DNA from: an uncultured Roseburia sp.
GTDB lineage: Bacteria > Bacillota > Clostridia > Lachnospirales > Lachnospiraceae
Length of the DNA stretch: 17,382 nt
Direction of reading: 5' to 3'
NCBI GenBank assembly: GCA_900548205.1
Contig: URJS01000051.1
Location: 1 to 17,382 of the forward strand
Positions 6,327-13,795 of the stretch are shown here, piece after piece; the stretch's first letter is position 1, and each line of letters starts with the position of its first letter. The position numbers and the translations under genes are program-made. The notes under the pieces are model-generated. The model made no database searches, had not been told where the DNA came from, and saw only the letters and a program-made list of their open reading frames with translations.

Positions 6327-7226
6327 ATGATGAATCAAAGTCTATCATCCTATCGGATTTTCTATACTGTCGCCAATACCGGAAATATTTCAAAAGCTGC
6401 AAAGGAGCTCTACATCAGTCAGCCAGCGATCAGCAAATCAGTGCAAAAGCTGGAGGAAAGCCTCGGCTGCCGCCTGTTTTCCCGCAGCTCGCGCGGCGTT
6501 TTTCTGACAGATGAGGGAAAGCTTTTATATGAGCATGTGCGCACGGCGTTTGAAACGCTCTCACTCGGCGAAGAAAAGCTGCGGCGCTCCATTGAGCTTG
6601 GCGTAGGACACTTAAAGCTTGGCGTCAGCTCCACGCTGTGTAAATATCTGCTGCTTCCCTACCTCAAGGAGTTTATCCGGAGAAATCCGCATATCTCCAT
6701 TTCTATCTCCTGCAGCTCTACGAACGATACCCTAAAGCTCTTGGAGGAGAATAAGATCGACATCGGACTGATCGGACGGCCTGTCGGCTTTAAAAATATT
6801 CAATTTGATTTTTTGGAGGAAATCGAGGACGTTTTTGCAGCGACGCCGGACTATCTGCAAAATCTTTTGGAGCGCGGCATTCCGCAGAATGCAATCTTAT
6901 CCAATGCCACGCTGATGCTGCTGGATAAGCATAATATGACGAGACAATATATTGATAATTACCTGCTGGAAAACCAGATGCAGCTGCACGATTCCATTGA
7001 CATTTCCGATATGGACCTTCTGATCGATTTTGCACGCATCGGCGTCGGCGCCGCATGTGTGATCCGAAATTTTATCCAGAGGGATTTAGAGGATGGCACG
7101 CTGGTGGAAATTCCACTTGCCGTGCCAATCCCAAAGCGGGAGGTTGGCTTTGCCTACCGCACCGATCTTAAGCCCTCTGCTCCGTTAAATGAGTTTATCC
7201 GCTTCTATCAGGAGTTTGGGGCATAA
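6327..7226 (+). CDS. LysR-family transcriptional regulator (1)
   Basis: The roughly 299-residue protein has the usual LysR layout. An N-terminal winged helix-turn-helix occupies residues ~8-66, with SKAAKELYISQPAISKSVQK as the DNA-reading helices and LFSRSSRGVFLTDEGK as the wing. A linker helix follows, then an effector-binding domain starting near LKLGVSSTLCKYLLLPYLKEF. Two ATGs are adjacent (6327, 6330) with GAGAGG upstream, and either could start. An open frame extends further 5' but would overlap the preceding gene and its own promoter, so I reject the longer form. Its target is unknown. It is not divergent from a gene, and the MATE exporter gene ends 9 bases away on the opposite strand. 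The ligand cannot be told from sequence. Confidence 0.92.
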   Translation: MMNQSLSSYRIFYTVANTGNISKAAKELYISQPAISKSVQKLEESLGCRLFSRSSRGVFLTDEGKLLYEHVRTAFETLSLGEEKLRRSIELGVGHLKLGVSSTLCKYLLLPYLKEFIRRNPHISISISCSSTNDTLKLLEENKIDIGLIGRPVGFKNIQFDFLEEIEDVFAATPDYLQNLLERGIPQNAILSNATLMLLDKHNMTRQYIDNYLLENQMQLHDSIDISDMDLLIDFARIGVGAACVIRNFIQRDLEDGTLVEIPLAVPIPKREVGFAYRTDLKPSAPLNEFIRFYQEFGA

Positions 7227-7235
7227 ACGGACAGG

Positions 7236-8600
7236 TTATATGCTGTTTTCCTCAAAGCTGTGCAGCCATTTTCCTTTGACAAAATACAAAAGGAAAATGA
7301 TCGAGCTGATCGACCATGTCAGGGGATACGCCCAGAAAATGACAGAAAGCTTCGGGATAAAATGAACCGTCACCGTAATATAAGTAATCCGGATCAGGCA
7401 CCAGGAAGCCAGCATGACAAGCATCGGCACCGTAGATTTTCCCGCTCCGCGCACAATTCCGGCAATACAGTGAGAAAATGCCAGCAGACAGTAAAAGAGC
7501 GCCTCCACATGCGCCTGTTTTGTCGCAATTTCCACAACTGCCATGTTGTCGTCGAAGGCTGCCGCCAGATACGGCATCAGGAAAAAGACGCAAAGACCGA
7601 CAAGCTCTGCCAGTGACATCGAGCAGAAAATCCCGAACACCGCCCCCTTCTTTGCACGTTCGAGCTGTCGTGCGCCAAGATTCTGCCCGATAAACGTCGT
7701 CAGGGACATCGCAAAGCAGGTGATCGGCAAAAAGGCGAATCCCTCGATCTTGGAATAAACACCGCAGCCGGCGACTGCCATGACGCCGAATTTATTGATA
7801 TTCGACTGCACCACAATGTTTGCGATCGAGATGATCGAGTTTTGCATACCGGAGGGCAGACCGATCTGTATGATCTGGCGAAGCTGCGTGCGGTGAAAAC
7901 GTATTTCACGCACATGTACCTGATAGATTTCTTTGGTCCTGACAAGACGGATAAAGCAAAGAAGCGCGCTTGCCGCCTGTGAAATCGCAGTCGCGGCGGC
8001 GGCAGAAGCGACGCCCCAGCCAAACACCCCGACAAATAAAAGATCCAGCGCTACGTTTATGATCGAAGAAAAAATCAGATAATAAAGCGGATGTCTGCTG
8101 TCTCCGACTGCCTGTAAAATCCCCATAACAATATTATACATGACAAACGCCAGCGAACCTGCAAAATACATGCGGAAATATAAAATGGAATTTGGCAGCA
8201 CTTCCTCCGGTGTTCCCATCCACACTAAAATCTGCGGTGCAAGCGCCATGCCAATGACTGTCAGGAGCAAGCCCGCGACAAGTCCAAACGCCACATCGGT
8301 ATGCACTGCTTTTTTGAGATTCTCATAGTCCTTCGCACCGAAATATTTGGAAATAACAACACCCGCTCCCACGGCAATGCCGTTAAAAAAGCCGACCAGC
8401 AGAAAAATGAGGCTGCCCGACGAGCTGACTGCGGCAAGCGCGTCGCTTCCAAGAATATTTCCCACAATAAGGGAATCTGCCGTGTTGTACATTTGCTGAA
8501 ATAAATTTCCCAAGAACAGGGGGATTGCGAATGACACAATCCCCTTCCAGATAGAACCGTTTAATAATTTTGTTCCGCTACTGCTATGCTCCATTTCCAA
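7236..8600 (-). CDS. MATE-family multidrug/metabolite exporter
   Basis: The 454-residue integral membrane protein has about 12 hydrophobic segments in two related halves, typical of cation-coupled MATE exporters (usual length 440-460). The opening IPLFLGNLFQQMYNTADSLI and the following VGNILGSDALAAVS are characteristic of the first helices. The second half repeats the pattern around IQIGLPSGMQNSIISIANIV. The best-spaced ribosome binding site (GGAG, 7 bases away) points to a TTG start at 8600, and an in-frame ATG at 8594 is the alternative. The gene converges on LysR gene 1 with a 9-base gap and no terminator between them. Substrate is unknown. Upstream lie its own promoter and a 54-codon gene on the same strand. 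Confidence 0.93.
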   Translation of the reverse strand: MEMEHSSSGTKLLNGSIWKGIVSFAIPLFLGNLFQQMYNTADSLIVGNILGSDALAAVSSSGSLIFLLVGFFNGIAVGAGVVISKYFGAKDYENLKKAVHTDVAFGLVAGLLLTVIGMALAPQILVWMGTPEEVLPNSILYFRMYFAGSLAFVMYNIVMGILQAVGDSRHPLYYLIFSSIINVALDLLFVGVFGWGVASAAAATAISQAASALLCFIRLVRTKEIYQVHVREIRFHRTQLRQIIQIGLPSGMQNSIISIANIVVQSNINKFGVMAVAGCGVYSKIEGFAFLPITCFAMSLTTFIGQNLGARQLERAKKGAVFGIFCSMSLAELVGLCVFFLMPYLAAAFDDNMAVVEIATKQAHVEALFYCLLAFSHCIAGIVRGAGKSTVPMLVMLASWCLIRITYITVTVHFIPKLSVIFWAYPLTWSISSIIFLLYFVKGKWLHSFEENSI

Positions 8601-8641
8601 CTTACTGCTCCATATCTCTTTTCTTATGCGTTTCTGGTACT

Positions 8642-8670
8642 ATCTTACTCCAAAAGCTTTTACATTTCAA
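8642..8670 (-). promoter_or_regulatory. Likely promoter of the MATE exporter gene
   Basis: On the minus strand TTGAAA (8670-8665) and TAAGAT (8647-8642) are 17 bases apart, giving a leader of about 35 bases before the TTG start at 8600. It begins just after the stop codon of the 54-codon gene, so the exporter need not depend on read-through. Confidence 0.55.
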
Positions 8671-8680
8671 GGTCAGGATT

Positions 8681-8845
8681 TTATCCTCTGCGAATATCCA
8701 TCAGCCGAAAGACATCCTCATACACACTGTCCGAATCTTCCAGATCGATCATCAGCCACTTCTGTCCGTTCCCCGCCTTTGTCTGCTCATAGACAGTTCT
8801 TACTTCCAGCGTGGGACAATACCCCTTGTCCTTGATATCGATCAT
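8681..8845 (-). CDS. 54-residue protein, possibly an internally deleted DUF3788-like gene
   Basis: An open frame from ATG (8845) to TAA (8681) has a good ribosome binding site (GGAGAAG, 4 bases before the ATG). It encodes MIDIKDKGYCPTLEVRTVYE, then QTKAGNGQKWLMIDLEDSDS, then VYEDVFRLMDIRRG. The first 14 residues resemble the start, and the last ~30 the end, of DUF3788-type proteins as I recall them, which are about 120-140 residues. That suggests an in-frame deletion joined the two ends. The family resemblance is from memory and uncertain. It could equally be a genuine small protein. It lies upstream of the MATE exporter on the same strand and is divergent from the CHR transporter pair. This gene accounts for about half of the 355-base gap between the MATE and CHR genes. 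Confidence 0.5.
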   Translation of the reverse strand: MIDIKDKGYCPTLEVRTVYEQTKAGNGQKWLMIDLEDSDSVYEDVFRLMDIRRG

Positions 8846-8864
8846 CGTTCTTCTCCGTATACTT

Positions 8865-8881
8865 GATAAGTTTTTATTATC
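8865..8881. promoter_or_regulatory. LysR-type operator candidate (T-N11-A dyad) upstream of the CHR pair
   Basis: GATAA-N7-TTATC is a perfect dyad containing the LysR T-N11-A signature. If the -10 of the CHR operon is TATGAT at 8926-8931, the dyad centre is near -65, the classical activation site of LysR regulators. A second inverted repeat follows, AATAAAA (8887-8893) with TTTTATT (8903-8909). The region is AT-rich, so chance matches are possible. The natural binder would be LysR regulator 2, encoded at the far end of this unit. Confidence 0.4.
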
Positions 8882-8901
8882 TTTTTAATAAAATATATCT
8901 G

Positions 8902-8931
8902 TTTTTATTATTGAAAATTTTGTAGTATGAT
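8902..8931 (+). promoter_or_regulatory. Promoter region of the CHR transporter pair
   Basis: TATGAT (8926-8931) is a good -10. The best-spaced -35 is the weak TTTTTA (8902-8907, 18-base spacer), as expected for an activator-dependent promoter. A strong AAAGGAGGT ribosome binding site precedes the ATG at 8956. Confidence 0.45.
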
Positions 8932-8955
8932 GTTATCACAAAAGGAGGTCACAAC

Positions 8956-9528
8956 ATGAAGAAAAAAACAAACCCGAAAATACTGTGGCAGCTATTTACA
9001 TCCATGTTTCTATTAAGTTCCTGCACCTTTGGCGGCGGCTTCGTCATCGTTTCCCTGATGAAAAAGAAGTTTGTCGATGAAAAGCACTGGCTCGAGGAGG
9101 AGGAAATGCTCGATATTACCGCGATCACGCAGTCCTCTCCCGGTCCGCTTCCTGTCAATGCATCCGTTATCATCGGCTACCGCATGGCGGGGCTGATCGG
9201 TTCCCTCATCGCCGTGTTCGGGACGATCCTGCCGCCGATGATCATTATTTCACTCATCAGCCTCTGCTACGAACAGTTCCGCACAAATACCATCGTTGCG
9301 CTTGCGCTTCAGGTGACGCGCGCCGGCGTGGCTGCAGTCATTATCGACGTTACGTTAAACCTTGCTTCCAATATCATCGCCATGAAAAATTATTTCTATG
9401 TGACATTGATGATCGTATGCTTTCTTGCAGCCGTTGTGTTTGACTTCAGTGCGATTCTGATGATCCTCTCATGTCTGATGATCGGAATTATAACCGCTGT
9501 AATTTCTTCCCGGAAGGAGTGTGCTTAA
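8956..9528 (+). CDS. Short-chain CHR (chromate transporter family) protein, first subunit
   Basis: The 190-residue membrane protein has the single-domain form of the CHR family, in which two genes make the two halves that long ChrA proteins fuse. The signature CTFGGGFVIVSLMKKKFV (23-40) is followed by ITQSSPGPLPVNASVIIGYR, with the conserved Pro-Gly-Pro. About five to six hydrophobic segments follow. It forms an operon with the next gene, whose preferred ATG lies just after this gene's stop codon. Chromate export is established only for some ChrA members. In a gut-type anaerobe another anion, or an unknown substrate, is as likely. A possible LysR operator lies upstream. Confidence 0.9.
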   Translation: MKKKTNPKILWQLFTSMFLLSSCTFGGGFVIVSLMKKKFVDEKHWLEEEEMLDITAITQSSPGPLPVNASVIIGYRMAGLIGSLIAVFGTILPPMIIISLISLCYEQFRTNTIVALALQVTRAGVAAVIIDVTLNLASNIIAMKNYFYVTLMIVCFLAAVVFDFSAILMILSCLMIGIITAVISSRKECA

Positions 9529-9529
9529 T

Positions 9530-10090
9530 ATGCCGTTAATGTTAAAATTATTCTTTTCCTTTATGCAGGTTGGTATGTTCAGTGTCGGAGGGGGCTATGC
9601 AGCCATTCCTCTGATCCAGGATCAGATTGTTAATGTTCTGCAGTTGATGACCATCGAGGAATTCAGTGACTTAATCGCCATTGCAGAAATGACACCCGGT
9701 CCGATTTCCATCAACTCGTCCACCTTTGTAGGAATGCAGCTTGCCGGAATCCCCGGTGTACTTATATGCACACTCGGATGCATTATTCCGTCCTTTGTGA
9801 TCTGCCTCTCACTTGCACATTTTTACTATAAATACAGAAGCTTTTCCGGCATCCAAATAGTTCTGGCTTCTCTGCGTCCCGCTGTCGTAACGCTGATCGC
9901 TTCCGCCGGTTTTTCCATTTTAGCGCTTGGTATTTTTAAAGACGGTGTGGCTGCTGTTGAAAACCTCCAGTATATTGAGCTCTCACTCTTTGGCGTCTGC
10001 CTGTTTCTTCTGAGAAAATATAAGGTAAATCCGATTCTGATCATTCTTGGCAGCAGCGTTGTCGGAACACTTTTATACCTGCTCCTTTAA
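9530..10090 (+). CDS. Short-chain CHR (chromate transporter family) protein, second subunit
   Basis: The 186-residue membrane protein is related to its upstream neighbour. It has GMFSVGGGYAAIPLIQDQIV near the N-terminus and AEMTPGPISINSSTFVGMQL with the Pro-Gly-Pro motif, then hydrophobic helices to the C-terminus (ILIILGSSVVGTLLYLLL). It probably forms a heterodimer with the first subunit. A GTG at 9521 is in frame but lies one base from the GGAAGGAG ribosome binding site. The ATG at 9530 has normal spacing and starts one base after the preceding stop. Its 3' end overlaps the convergent LysR gene by 18 bases, with no terminator between. Confidence 0.9.
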   Translation: MPLMLKLFFSFMQVGMFSVGGGYAAIPLIQDQIVNVLQLMTIEEFSDLIAIAEMTPGPISINSSTFVGMQLAGIPGVLICTLGCIIPSFVICLSLAHFYYKYRSFSGIQIVLASLRPAVVTLIASAGFSILALGIFKDGVAAVENLQYIELSLFGVCLFLLRKYKVNPILIILGSSVVGTLLYLLL

Positions 10091-10948
10091 AAGCGCAAGA
10101 AATGTTTCCATTGCAGGAGAAATACGCTTGTTTTTGTGATAAATCAAGCGTATCGTTCTTTTAAATTCAAGGTCATGCCACGGCAGGATGGCAAGGGTTC
10201 CCTCCCGTACCTCCTGCTCGATCATCATGCTTGATAAAATGGAAATGCCATCTGTATACAAAAGCGCCTGCTTGATCGCCTCAATATTACTGCAGGAATA
10301 ATTAGAGGTAAGCGTTACCCCCAATTCCTGCAAATGGAGCTCCAGCTGATTCCGCGCGCTGCTTCCGTCCTCGCGTGTGATAAACGGATATTTCTCCAAT
10401 TCATAAATTTGAGGCTCTTTTTGAAAGAGCAGCGGATGATCCGCGCGGACCGCGATCACAAGCGCATCCTCCGCAATATTTTTCATAACCAGATTTTGAT
10501 TGTCGACATACCCCTCTACCAATCCGATATCCAGATTATAACTCTCTATCATTTGCTCGATTCTACTCGTATTGTCAACCATGACCTCATAGGTCACAGT
10601 ATCCTCCCGCCCAGCAAGCTTCTGCAGCAGCGGCGGCAGCAATCTCGTTCCCACGCTGACGGAGGCGCCGATACGGATATGGCGGCGCGCGCCGCTGCGG
10701 TTGATCTCCGCCTCCATCCGATCATACGCTTCAAGAACCTGATAGGCATAGTCCCGCATCGTCTCGCCGATCGGCGTCAGATACAGGCGACGGTTCATCC
10801 GCTCAAAGAGCGAAATCTGATAATACTTTTCAAGATCCGTGATCGCTTTTGAGACGGCCGGCTGTGAAAGCTTTAACTTTTCTGCCGCCGCATGCGTCGT
10901 TTTCTCGCGGCACACGGCGACAAATATTTCTAAATGATGCAGGGTCAT
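10073..10948 (-). CDS. LysR-family transcriptional regulator (2)
   Basis: The 291-residue protein starts MTLHHLEIFVAVCREKTTHA, with the helix-turn-helix AAEKLKLSQPAVSKAITDLE (21-40), the wing FERMNRRLYLTPIGE, and an effector domain opening with HIRIGASVSVGTRLLPPLL. The later DIGLVEGYVDN and FITREDGSSARNQLE segments are typical of the CysB/CysK-activator-like subgroup. The ATG at 10948 has GGAG 6 bases upstream. It converges on, and overlaps, the CHR pair, so it is the natural candidate for its regulator. It begins only 25 bases after the leuS stop codon on the same strand, with no terminator or obvious promoter in that gap, so it may be read from the leuS transcript. Confidence 0.93.
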   Translation of the reverse strand: MTLHHLEIFVAVCREKTTHAAAEKLKLSQPAVSKAITDLEKYYQISLFERMNRRLYLTPIGETMRDYAYQVLEAYDRMEAEINRSGARRHIRIGASVSVGTRLLPPLLQKLAGREDTVTYEVMVDNTSRIEQMIESYNLDIGLVEGYVDNQNLVMKNIAEDALVIAVRADHPLLFQKEPQIYELEKYPFITREDGSSARNQLELHLQELGVTLTSNYSCSNIEAIKQALLYTDGISILSSMMIEQEVREGTLAILPWHDLEFKRTIRLIYHKNKRISPAMETFLALLKEQV

Positions 10949-10973
10949 GGCATACTCCGTTTCTGAAAATCCT

Positions 10974-13391
10974 TTATTTCATTACGATATTGACGATTCT
11001 GCCCGGTACATAGATTTCTTTTACGATATTCCCCGTCAGCTTATCGGCAATCGATGCCTTCGCCTTTGCAATAACAGCATCCTTTGCATCATCTCTGCCG
11101 ATTTTTAACGTTCCCTTCGTCTTTCCGTTAATCTGCACCGCAATTTCCACAGTGTTCTCTACCGTCTTTGCCTCGTCATACTCCGGCCATGTCTGCTCAT
11201 AGACATATCCCTCGCCGCCCGCGATCTGCCACAACTCCTCCGTGATATGCGGTGCGACAGGGTTTAAGAGCAAGATCAGAGTCTGATATTCCGCCCGCGT
11301 AATGGCATTTTTCCTTGTAAAATCATTTAAGAGCGCCATCATTGCGGCGATCGCCGTATTATATTTTAAATTTTCAAAATCGCTGCTCACCTTCTTGATA
11401 GTCTGGTGCATCTTCGTCTCAAGATCCGCAGAATAGACATTCTCATCTGTCATAATATCCTGCAATTTCCAGACGCGCTCCAGAAAACGGCGGCAGCCCT
11501 TAACGCCATCCTCCGACCATGCGGCGCTAAGCTCAAATGCACCGATAAACATCTCGTAGGTTCTTAAAGTATCGGCGCCGTAATCCCTTACAATATCATC
11601 TGGATTTACGACATTGCCTCTTGATTTTGACATCTTCTCGCCGTTTTCACCGAGGATCATGCCGTGCGATGTCCGCTTTTTGTATGGCTCAGAACAAGGC
11701 ACCACCTGCTTGTCATATAAAAATTTATGCCAGAATCTGGAATAGAGCAAATGCAGTGTCGTGTGCTCCATGCCTCCGTTGTACCAGTCGACCGGCATCC
11801 AGTATTTTAATGCCTCCGGGCTTGCCAGCAGCTCCTTATTATGCGGATCGCAATATCTTAGGAAATACCATGATGAGCCTGCCCACTGCGGCATCGTATC
11901 TGTCTCTCGTTTTGCAGGACCGCCGCAGCACGGACAGGTCGTATTCACCCAGTCGGTCATGGCTGCAAGCGGAGACTCCCCGTTATCCGTCGGCATATAG
12001 CTGTCAACCTCCGGCAGCATCAGCGGCAGCTCGCTCTCGTCCACCGGCACATAGCCGCATTTCTCGCATTCCACGATCGGAATCGGCTCTCCCCAATAAC
12101 GCTGGCGGGAAAATACCCAGTCTCTTAATTTATAATTTATCTTTGCCGTGCCGATCCCCTTTTCTTCCAGATAAGCGATCATCTTCTCCTTGGCTTCCTT
12201 CACTTCCAGACCGTTTAAAAATTCAGAGTTGATCAGCACACCTGTCGCAACATCCGTAAATGCGCCTGCATGGATATCCACTTCCTCACCGTCTTTGGCG
12301 ACAACCTGAACCATCGGAAGATCAAACGTCTTGGCAAACTCCCAGTCGCGCTCGTCATGCGCCGGAACTGCCATGATCGCTCCTGTTCCGTATGACATCA
12401 GCACATAATCGGAAATCCAGATTGGAATTTCTTTGCCGCTTACCGGATTGACTGCAAAAAGCCCCTCAATCGGAACGCCCGTCTTTTCCTTTGCAAGCTC
12501 CGCACGCTCAAAATCAGACTTCTTTGCTGCAGCCTCCCGGTAGGAAGCGATCGCATCCCAGTTTGTGATCTCCGTCTTGTACTTATCAATCATCGGATGC
12601 TCCGGTGAAACGACCATATAGGTCACGCCAAACAGTGTGTCACAGCGTGTGGTATAGATACGAAGCTTATCCTCTTTTCCCTTGATAGAGAAATCTACCT
12701 CAGCCCCTTGTGATTTTCCAATCCAGTTTTTCTGGGAAACCTTGACACGCTCAATGTAATCAACGTCCTCCAGCCCCTCTAACAGCTTATCCGCATACTC
12801 CGTGATCTTTAACATCCACTCGCTCTTAACCTTACGGACAACGGAAGAACCGCAGCGCTCGCAGGCGCCGCCCACGACCTCCTCATTTGCCAGGCCAACC
12901 TTGCAGGACGGACACCAGTTGATCGGCATTTCCTTTTTATATGCCAGTCGCTCCTGAAACATTTTTAAGAAAATCCACTGCGTCCACTTGTAATAATCAG
13001 GATCTGTCGTATTCACCTCTCTGTCCCAGTCAAAGGAATAGCCGAGCGAATGCAGCTGTTCCTTAAAGCGTGCAACATTATTTGCCGTAACAACCTTCGG
13101 GTGGATTTTATTCTTGATCGCATAATTTTCCGTGGGCAGACCAAAGGCATCCCAGCCCATCGGATAGAGCACATTGTAGCCCTGCATCCTGCGCTTTCTT
13201 GCCACAATATCAAGCGCCGTATAAGGTCTTGGGTGACCAACATGCAGTCCCTGTCCCGACGGGTAGGGAAACTCCACCAGCGCATAAAATTTGGGCTTGC
13301 TGTAATCGCATGTTGCGGCAAACGCCTTCTTCTCATCCCAAATATCCTGCCATTTTTTCTCGATAACCTTGTGATTGTAAAGCTCTGACAT
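10974..13391 (-). CDS. leuS: Leucyl-tRNA synthetase
   Basis: This enzyme charges tRNA-Leu with leucine. The 805-residue length fits the bacterial Gram-positive type. Class I signatures are HVGH (50-53) and KMSKS (586-590). Two zinc-binding knuckles are seen: CPSC...CERC at 160-180 and CEKC (442-445) with CPCC (486-489). The CP1 editing domain has TTRCDTLFG (247-255) and AVPAHDERDW (341-350). The usual Pro of TTRPDT is Cys here, a variant I have seen in Clostridia. Two ATGs are adjacent (13394, 13391). AAGGAGG is better spaced from the second, which gives the usual MSELYNHKVIE start. A T-box leader precedes it. The LysR gene 2 follows at 25 bases. Confidence 0.97.
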   Translation of the reverse strand: MSELYNHKVIEKKWQDIWDEKKAFAATCDYSKPKFYALVEFPYPSGQGLHVGHPRPYTALDIVARKRRMQGYNVLYPMGWDAFGLPTENYAIKNKIHPKVVTANNVARFKEQLHSLGYSFDWDREVNTTDPDYYKWTQWIFLKMFQERLAYKKEMPINWCPSCKVGLANEEVVGGACERCGSSVVRKVKSEWMLKITEYADKLLEGLEDVDYIERVKVSQKNWIGKSQGAEVDFSIKGKEDKLRIYTTRCDTLFGVTYMVVSPEHPMIDKYKTEITNWDAIASYREAAAKKSDFERAELAKEKTGVPIEGLFAVNPVSGKEIPIWISDYVLMSYGTGAIMAVPAHDERDWEFAKTFDLPMVQVVAKDGEEVDIHAGAFTDVATGVLINSEFLNGLEVKEAKEKMIAYLEEKGIGTAKINYKLRDWVFSRQRYWGEPIPIVECEKCGYVPVDESELPLMLPEVDSYMPTDNGESPLAAMTDWVNTTCPCCGGPAKRETDTMPQWAGSSWYFLRYCDPHNKELLASPEALKYWMPVDWYNGGMEHTTLHLLYSRFWHKFLYDKQVVPCSEPYKKRTSHGMILGENGEKMSKSRGNVVNPDDIVRDYGADTLRTYEMFIGAFELSAAWSEDGVKGCRRFLERVWKLQDIMTDENVYSADLETKMHQTIKKVSSDFENLKYNTAIAAMMALLNDFTRKNAITRAEYQTLILLLNPVAPHITEELWQIAGGEGYVYEQTWPEYDEAKTVENTVEIAVQINGKTKGTLKIGRDDAKDAVIAKAKASIADKLTGNIVKEIYVPGRIVNIVMK

Positions 13392-13449
13392 CATATTCCT
13401 CCTTAAAAAAACAACGAGCGACACGCTTCGCGAGCACTCTTATGTCAAT

Positions 13450-13488
13450 CAAAAAATCTCCGTCTCCAAAATAGAGACGAAGATTTTT
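13450..13488 (-). terminator. T-box-controlled terminator upstream of leuS
   Basis: On the minus strand, AAAAATCTTCGTCTC (13488-13474) pairs with GAGACGGAGATTTTT (13466-13452) over 15 bp with one G-U pair and a 7-base loop, ending in a T-run. It forms unless uncharged tRNA stabilises the antiterminator. Confidence 0.92.
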
Positions 13489-13746
13489 CTCCGTGGTACC
13501 ACTCTGCTTCGCATCGGTATTCTGTAGAAGCCCTTTTGGCATCTGCTCTTTCCCATGCGCTCTTTCTATCCTTAACGCGGACAAAACGCCCAAACCTACT
13601 GACAAGCGCTGTCGGTTCAATCCGGGAACTCAAAGGCGAGTTGGGAGCTTTTGCTGCTGCCTCTCACCACCCGGCAGCTCTCTGAAAGCATACGGCTCTT
13701 AATACTCCTCATCCATGTCTGTTTCCTATGAAAACATTTTTACTAT
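13451..13746 (-). promoter_or_regulatory. T-box riboswitch, leucine-specific (leuS leader)
   Basis: The leader between the promoter and leuS has the T-box parts in order. Stem I begins around GAGGAGTATTAAGAG and continues with CAGAGAGCTGCCGGGTGG. A likely specifier CUC (Leu) is at 13640-13638 within AACTCGCCTTTGAG. The T-box sequence AGAGTGGTACCACGGAG is at 13505-13489, followed by the terminator. Uncharged tRNA-Leu would pair with the specifier and, through its ACCA end, with the UGGU in the T-box, allowing read-through into leuS. The overall class is certain from the T-box and terminator. The exact specifier assignment is by alignment in my head. Confidence 0.9.
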
Positions 13747-13751
13747 GCTTC

Positions 13752-13779
13752 ATTCTAACATATGCGGCATATTTGTCAA
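13752..13779 (-). promoter_or_regulatory. Promoter of the leuS T-box transcript, with palindromic spacer
   Basis: On the minus strand TTGACA (13779-13774) and TAGAAT (13757-13752) are 16 bases apart, with an extended -10 TG. The spacer holds a perfect inverted repeat, ATATGC-G-GCATAT (13760-13772). The -35 lies only 16 bases after the ilvC stop codon. Confidence 0.85.
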
Positions 13780-13795
13780 CCGCTTTTTATACAGC

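Noticed and set aside
8956..10090. Chromate resistance operon as a horizontally acquired metal-resistance island
   Set aside because: No other resistance or mobility genes are nearby and codon use looks like the neighbours. Short-chain CHR pairs with a LysR gene occur widely in anaerobes, and substrate is unproven.
11621..12232. 203-codon open frame on the plus strand inside leuS
   Set aside because: It is antisense to conserved leuS sequence. It has a low-complexity Ser/Pro/Arg-rich translation and no ribosome binding site.
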